NCBI GenBank assembly: GCA_965153455.1
Contig: OZ234502.1
Location: 8,587,495-8,651,494, forward strand
DNA length: 64,000 nt
Direction of reading: 5' to 3'
Source: Sphagnum compactum
Lineage: Eukaryota > Bryophyta > Sphagnopsida > Sphagnales
The notes under the pieces are model-generated. The model was not told where the DNA came from, made no database searches, and worked only from the letters and a program-made list of their open reading frames with translations. Position 1 is the stretch's first letter. Each line of letters opens with the position of its first letter. The position numbers and the translations under genes were made by a program. Shown here piece after piece: positions 57,890 through 64,000 of the stretch.

Positions 57890-58140
57890 AGTTCACGCCC
57901 CCACCATTAGCCTAGGCCAAAAATGGGAAAGAACATAGGTACGCCAAAATGATCTTGCAACCAAGGAGATGAGGTATCATGTGCCAAAGGGCGCAAGTTA
58001 TTTTTCTTTTCAGGTGCTGGATTTTTGTTGTTCCAATGAAATTCCCATTGTGTTCCCACTAGGTTTCTAACATGCTCGCCTACATGTTCCCAATAGCTCT
58101 TCAATTTATCCCATATTATTTGTCCTAAGTCCTACTGTTG
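57890..58140 (+). mobile_element. Fragment of the hAT-like family (left part)
   Basis: The words 'ccattagcctaggcc', 'gatgaggtatcatg' and the GTTCCCA-rich stretch correspond to 24290-24560 and 38040-38260. The right part was not found nearby. Confidence 0.45.
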
Positions 58141-61100
58141 AAACCTACAATTGGACTTCCATTATAGATAAAGTCTGTGGACTAAAATATATCAATTAAT
58201 GGAGGATATTATGAAACCGAGGTTCTTCTAATAAATGATACTTATCAAATAAGAGGTTAATGTTTTGGAATTAAAATTTCGAACAAAAAGATATTAATGT
58301 GTGATAAAATTATGCCATCTATTTTTTGTTGGATGGCAATGTGCATGAAAAAGTTATGAATTTTAATTTAATTGCACCAATAATACCACAATATTTAACA
58401 TAACTATCACCATTAGTGTTCTTCTATAAATTCCACCAAGTGGTTATCATTCACAAGAAGATGTAAAAAAGATGAGATCCCTCTTTTAATGTAACGATTT
58501 GTTGGAGCTATTTTTTAAATTTGATGATCTGAATTTTTTTTCTCTCTCAAGATCAGTGGTTTGTTTTAGGATTTTGTGATGTAGCAAAAGAGGCAATCAT
58601 TCACAAAATAATTTAGTCAAATTTGGCTACATACTAGATATGAAAGTAGAAATATCCCAGAATCTTTCTATATAATTGGCTACCTATTGGAACTTATCAT
58701 AAAAATCTGGTGAATTGACATTTTTTCCCTCAAAATCTACAAGCCTCATTAGAGATGCTTCTATCAACAATGTTGTCAAGGTCGAGGTTCAAGTTTGTGA
58801 AAATATAATTGACCGAGAGTTGGAAACCACAATACACTCTTTTGAAGTGTGCAATCATGTCGCTACTCAACCCTATTGAAGAAGCCCAAGAATCTCGTCA
58901 AGAATTCACAAATGAAGGTTTAGTTGAAATGGTTGCAACAACCGGTGAGGAGAAGGAGGAGGGAGATGATAATCAAGATGGGAAAGTTGTTGCTACAACA
59001 ACCATGGCTGAAAAGCTGAAGCCCCTTACTGAAGAACTTCAATGTAATTAATATGAGTCGCTATGTAAGAAAGATCGTATGGAGGTACCGCAGCAAAGTC
59101 TTCCATTGCTTTACATGACACTTCACAACCAGGTCCCACACATAAATGATTTCCGAAGTTCCATAGGATAGTCTTTGAATGTTTCTTGAAGACTCTAAGC
59201 ATTTCAATGCTCAGGGTCCTTCACCAAAGTACAAAGCAGACCTTTCTATAATATATTATCATATTCTGAAAAGTGGGTTTGCTTCAAACATGGGATATTA
59301 GGTGCTAGATACCAAATTCCAGCAAGAAATATTATATTAAATCAGTAAAATATTTTAAATCTCAAGTGTTGTTAAAGGTGCAATAGTAGGGTCAGTTATC
59401 CTATCCTTTGATTTGCATACCGTAGCCTAGGGTTAGTTTCCACATTGACAAAATGAATTAAAAAAAAAAATCAAAAAATGAAATTATTGAGAGTGTAGCC
59501 TTTGATAATTATGATGGTGATTTTCAACATGTTGACTTCATATTTTCACAAAATTTCATTTCACTACCTATTTTGAGGATTATTTAATCACGAAACTGAC
59601 CATAGGGCAAGGTACTTCTGGAACTCAGTGTTGAATACAATTCCTGGCACATTATTGCCACTTTTAAGAATATGTGTTGTGGAATATCCTCTGCAGACAA
59701 AACAACAGTTCTTGTTGAAATCTGGTGGGTATGTAGCACTCACTCTATGTTGACCACAAAACCTACTTTCCACAATGTGCAAAAGGCCTCACTTAAGAAG
59801 TTGAGGGTACCAGTGTAGGTGCTGGTTCATCCTGGCATGTTGGTGGTAGTCGGACCCACCCCTACAATCCCCACAATCTGTCTACCAACCCTCTTCAATC
59901 CTGTCACATTTTGCCTAGTGTAAATGAAGGACCTTACATATTCCTCCATTATGCAATGCTGTAAGGACTGTACAGGACTTTACATATCCTGGAAGATCAG
60001 GGCTCCAATTATGCTATGATATACATATTCATTAGGTTGTAATCTCCTCCATCTTACCCTACGTTGTACAGAAGTTTGCATGTTCATTTGTAAGGTCATG
60101 CAGGACATCACTCAGGAGATCAGCTATTTCCTCCAGCTTGGTCTTGCCTACCAAGGGCAAGGATATTGTGTTTAGATTCATTATAGTGTATAGTAGCTTA
60201 AGGGATTTTGGCCCCTAGGTAGTAGGTCTATTTTAATATGAGGATTTTTGAAAGATGATATTTTGGCTTGTGTTGAAACATGAGATTAGTTATAGAGTTA
60301 TGATATCTTAAAGGATTTTGGTTTCTTTTGCAGGATTTTTTTGAAGATTATATTTTTTGCATGGGGAAATATTTGAATTCCATAATTCTTCTCTTGCTTG
60401 CCACAGTGTGACACACCCCGTGCCTAATGCACAGGTGTGTGTATTTGACGGTACATATTACAAAATTACAACTACAAACTACATTTCCAAAACCTCTCTA
60501 TATACCACATTTCGCATGTATTCATGGGGACCCTGGCCGCTGAAAATCTTGATGTTTGCACTGCTTGTGACCATCATCCATCCCACCTTTGTGCTGTGTG
60601 CTGCTGGCTGTTGGTTCACTTTAGCCAATAATAAGTGGCCTCAAATTTGTAAAGCACTTGGCAGAATTGTTTTAGTGTATCTGGAGGGCACATTATCAAG
60701 CGGAATCTGTTCTTTACAAAGGTTAGGGCATTTCAATTTTTAAAACTACCCATCTCTATTTTTTAATTATTTAAAAAAAATTCTTGTGACGGATGGATGG
60801 ATGGGTCACATGATGAAAAAAGCTTCACGTCGTCCTTTACTATGCACTATAAAAAAATAACTTTCCATACACATGTATTCTTGAAGGGTTTTTTATTTGT
60901 ATTTATTCTTCTTAATGAAAACTACTATTAGTCTCAGCCGTACTTTGCAACTATTCTTGAAGTCTATAGCTAAATTTGGCTATAGACTTCAAGAATCATG
61001 CAGGATAATCGCCAGTTTGGTTAAATCACAAACTAAATCAAACTAAATCAGTTTGGCTAAATCTGGCGTCAGAGCGATGGCAGGGTGCCACTTGGCTGAG

Positions 61101-61320
61101 GACTGAGCTGTTCTTCAGCCACTTGGAGCCTTATAGTTGGAACTCCAAGGCTCAGTCACTACCACACCTGCGCCTGTCCACACGGGGTCCACATTTTGCC
61201 CCCAAGGGCTCCACATTCCGCTCCCCTTATTGGGAACGCGACGGTCACGCAGCCATCGATTCCGGCTATATTTAGCTACTGTCCGTCCGGATTCAGGGGA
61301 AGCTACTTTCTTCCTTTACT
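58141..61320. other. Intergenic, no gene recognised
   Basis: The frame at 58809-59051 encodes an acidic, Glu-rich 80-residue peptide that appears to continue a broken upstream frame; it could be a retroelement gag remnant but no motif supports that. The frame at 60357-60743 has no domain I recognise. The stretch near 60600 (TTGGTTCACTTTAGCC) recalls a MITE-B end. Confidence 0.4.
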
Positions 61321-61344
61321 ATATGTAATATATATATTACATAT
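61321..61344. repeat. 24-bp perfect AT palindrome
   Basis: ATATGTAATATA is followed immediately by its reverse complement, giving a cruciform-capable sequence just upstream of the satellite-like array. Confidence 0.8.
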
Positions 61345-61380
61345 ACTAAAGAACGTCGGGATGAGAAATGAAGCTTTCCC

Positions 61381-61648
61381 TAAATCCGTCCCGTCGTCTC
61401 TCTGTCCATCCGTCCATCATCCATCCATCCGTCCATCATCCATCCGTCCATCTGTCCGCCATCCATCCTGTCATCCATCCATCCGTCCGTCATCCATCTA
61501 TCCGTCCATCATCCATCCGTCCATCCATCCGCCATCCATCCTGTCATCCATCCATCCGTCCGTCATCCATCTATCCGTCCATCATCCATCCGTCCATCCG
61601 TCCGTCATCCATCCTGTCATCCATCCATCCGTCCGTCATCCATCCAAA
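61381..61648. repeat. CCATCCGTC-type array with 73-bp higher-order period
   Basis: The basic words are CCATC and CCGTC. Larger units begin at 61429, 61502 and 61575, exactly 73 bp apart, each with an internal CCTGTCATCC. The His/Pro/Ser-rich frames read through it are a by-product of the repeat. Confidence 0.85.
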
Positions 61649-61659
61649 CAGAACAAATA

Positions 61660-62460
61660 CATATTTTAAAAAGGGAAAAAACTAGAAAAACGTCGTTTAC
61701 TATATGTAATAAAAACAGAAAAACACTTTAACAATTAGAAACTTTTTGTAAACACTTAAACATGAAATAAAAAAGGGAAATACAGTAAAATAATCTTAAA
61801 AGAAAATTAAAAACTAGATGACAAAAAATAAGAAACAAAACAGAGAGCAAAAGAAAGAGAAAAAAACCATACTTGGTAAAAAAAAAATGAGGTTTGTCTT
61901 CTTTTTCCGAACTTCAAACCTGCATCGAATTAAACAAAAAAATTTTAAAAATTTAAATTATTTTTATTATAAAACATATTAGAAAAACTAGAATTTTTTT
62001 GGAAAAGAAAATAGAAACTAAATAAATAAATGCATAAAAATAGAAAAAAAATGAAGATAGACAAAATAAGAATAGAAAAAATAAACACATGAAACAAACA
62101 TAAACAAAAAAAAGTAAAAACACAAAAACTATAAAAAAGGAATGGAAACAAATGAAACAAGGAAAGGGAAATACAGTAAAATCATTTTAAAAGAAAACAA
62201 AATCACAAAAAAGAAGAAACCAAATAAAGAGTAGAAAATAAGAAAAAATAAAACTTATAATAAAACAAAAATACAAAAGTGAAAAAGAAACACTTTATTC
62301 TTATTATACAAAATAATAAAAAAACAGAAAACACATAAAAATTAAAATTAAAAAAGATAAAAGTTTTTTAAAAAAACTAAAACATGAACCAAACATTGTT
62401 AAAATAATTCAAGGACAGTAAGAAAAATAAAACTTCAAAAATATTTCTCTTACTGAGCAT
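61660..62460. other. A-rich strand-biased block
   Basis: About 800 bp is very rich in A on the plus strand, with few T runs and little G or C. The words GAAATACAGTAAAAT and following sequence recur at about 61779 and 62168, suggesting an old internal duplication of about 390 bp. No coding potential. Confidence 0.6.
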
Positions 62461-62548
62461 TGTCCTACAACTAGGTCAAGACCAGTGCCACATTGAATTT
62501 GTTCTTCCTATTTAGTGTTTGCCCATTCTGCAAGCCTTATCTACCACA

Positions 62549-62919
62549 TTTCATTTTGGGTCTGAATGGATGAAAAATCCTTTCATAAAATGAACTTACC
62601 ATTTCATTTTGGGTCTGAATGGATGAAAAATCCTTTCGTAAAATTGACATACAATTTCATTTTGGGTCTGAATGGATGAAAAATCCTTCCATAAAATTGA
62701 CTTACAATTTCATTTTGGGTGTGAATGGATGAAAAATCCTTTCATAAAATTGACTTATCATTTCATTTTGGGTGTGAATGGATGAAAAATCCTTTCATAA
62801 AATTGACTTATCATTTCATTTTGGGTGTGAATGGATGAAAAAACCTTTCATAAAATTGACTTACAATTTCATTTTGGGTCTGAATGGATGAGAAATCCTT
62901 TCATAAAATGGAAATACCA
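62549..62919. repeat. 53-bp tandem repeat, 7 copies
   Basis: Seven contiguous 53-bp units begin TTTCATTTTGGGT and contain GAATGGATGAAAAATCC; the total of 371 bp is exactly 7 x 53, with no indels. Units 4-6 share GGGTGTG where units 1-3 and 7 have GGGTCTG, so the middle units were amplified more recently. Confidence 0.92.
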
Positions 62920-62999
62920 TTGAGGAGTTGCCACCACCAAAGTGTGATTGCAGCATAAGTCAGATGTTACAAAGCAACAAGGAATGCACTCACTCTCTT

Positions 63000-63045
63000 C
63001 TCTCTTCTCTCTCTCTCTCTCACTCTCACTCATCTCTCTAGATGT
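63000..63045. repeat. (CT)n-rich microsatellite
   Basis: Runs of CT dinucleotides are interrupted by TTCTC and ACTC. A second CT-rich run lies at 63440-63482. Confidence 0.85.
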
Positions 63046-63439
63046 TGAACATTTAACTTTACTTCATTTCTTTATTTTCTTATTTATAGTAGTGTTTGAA
63101 TTGCTATTGTCCTGTGTGGCAGAGTCCAGACAGAGAGGGAAGAAGAAGAAGAAGCAGCCAGCCATAGAAGTAAAATCCTCAAAAGCAGCCATTAATGCAG
63201 CCTAAATAAGAGAAGCGCCTTACCAAAAAAAGTCCTCAAAAACTTAACTCTTGCATTCATTACAAAACTTGACAACACCCACATGCCCCCAACTGCAGAA
63301 CTGCAGACGCAATTTTAGGTTTTAAGGTACGCGCATTTGTTGACTCTTTACCTTCCCCCACCACAGTGCGCGGCGACAGACCATGTCCTATCTATTTCCA
63401 GCTCACTGCACGTTGTCCCCCAAGAACCTCCTCTCTCCA

Positions 63440-63603
63440 CCCACCCACATTATCCCCACTCTCCTCTCTCTCTCTCTCAGAGACCTTGTATACTCTTTCT
63501 CTCTTTGTGTACCCATCTGTTTCTTTTGTTGCTTCAAACCCTAGTATATTTGTAAAACACTTAGCTCTCTCTTTGCAAAGCAAAGTAACTTGAAATGGTA
63601 ATG
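63440..63603 (+). promoter_or_regulatory. Possible 5' UTR/first exon of an unseen gene
   Basis: CT-rich tracts (63440-63510) are followed by a telo-box AAACCCTA at 63536-63543 and an ATG at 63595 directly followed by GTAATG, which could be a splice donor. CT-rich leaders plus a telo-box are common in plant translation-apparatus genes, some of which have a first coding exon of just the ATG. If unspliced, the ATG opens only a 12-codon frame. No downstream exon was recognised before the window ends, so this is a suggestion. Confidence 0.3.
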
Positions 63604-64000
63604 TTCTTTTCATTTGAAGCCAATGGTCTTTAGGGTGTGAATTCTTGCAATTTTCAGCCTAAATAGCTTATTTCAACCTATGCAAATGATTTTTCATTAA
63701 AAATGGCACAAATTGTCCAGATTTGCAGAAAATTTTCCAAATTGTCAGATTTTGTTAATAGGTTCCAATACGTAGCCAATGACATAGAAGGATGGTTGAA
63801 TTGTTTATTTTCATAACTTGAAATAGCCAAATTTTGCAAAATCTTCTTCTAGATAATCACAATTTTGCATATACTAAGGAAATCAAAAGTGTTCTCATGA
63901 GCCTAAACATGTATAGATCATTGGGGTGTAGGAGGGGGAGGGCTCTTATAGGTGTAAGATCTCTTCCACTCTTAAGGAGAAGCATTAAACCCCATCTCTT

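Noticed and set aside
61196-61685. His/Pro/Ser-rich open frames of 157 and 105 codons
   Set aside because: They are translations of the CCATC/CCGTC tandem array and are open in several frames for that reason.

Overview
The window looks like nuclear DNA of a land plant. It is AT-rich, mostly non-coding and packed with decayed transposable elements. It carries a cluster of eight intact, intronless germin-like protein (GLP) genes. Each GLP has a signal peptide, the N-terminal cysteine pair and both germin boxes, with all four Mn ligands (His, His, Glu, His). Single-exon GLPs, a hAT-like transposase of a type I associate with non-seed plants, and a Ty3/gypsy remnant of similar flavour hint at a bryophyte, lycophyte or fern. 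A gymnosperm is not excluded, and the species cannot be settled from the sequence alone.

Layout. 1-5.4 kb: a MITE inside a 1.2-kb dispersed duplicate, then AT-rich DNA. 5.4-10 kb: GLP1 (+) and GLP2 (-), convergent. 10-23 kb: two copies of a TIR element (MITE-B), a second copy of the 1.2-kb duplicate, and a Ty3/gypsy remnant joined directly to it. 22.8-24 kb: GLP3 (+). 24-32 kb: repeats only. 31.9-33.1 kb: GLP4 (+). 35.2-53.6 kb: three GLP blocks (GLP5, GLP6, GLP7, all +) separated by two homologous spacers of about 5.5-5.7 kb, each with a dead hAT-like transposase gene. 56.2-57.4 kb: GLP8 (-), the most diverged member. 57.4-63 kb: repeats, including a 73-bp and a 53-bp tandem array and an A-rich block. 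63.4-64 kb: a CT-rich, telo-box-bearing stretch that may be the 5' end of another gene.

How the genes work together. The GLPs are predicted secreted or apoplastic cupins, differing mainly in the signal peptide and a few mature residues. In GLP1 and GLP3-GLP7 a TATA-like element lies about 196-204 bp before the ATG, preceded by two conserved promoter boxes (A: TTGCCATC.C.GCCGT; B: ACGCGCTCCGCCAT or close variants). GLP2 and GLP8 keep the TATA spacing, but I did not find both boxes there. The paralogues are patchworks. GLP4 joins a GLP1-like promoter and N-terminus to a GLP7-identical C-terminal two-thirds and 3' flank. GLP6 shares its promoter with GLP7 but parts of its coding end and 3' flank with GLP5 or GLP4. 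Gene conversion and unequal crossing-over therefore appear to shape the cluster. GLP6 and GLP7 carry TACAAAT where GLP1, GLP4, GLP5 and GLP8 have TATAAAT, a possible regulatory change.

No rRNA, convincing tRNA, CRISPR or bacterial-type operon was seen.
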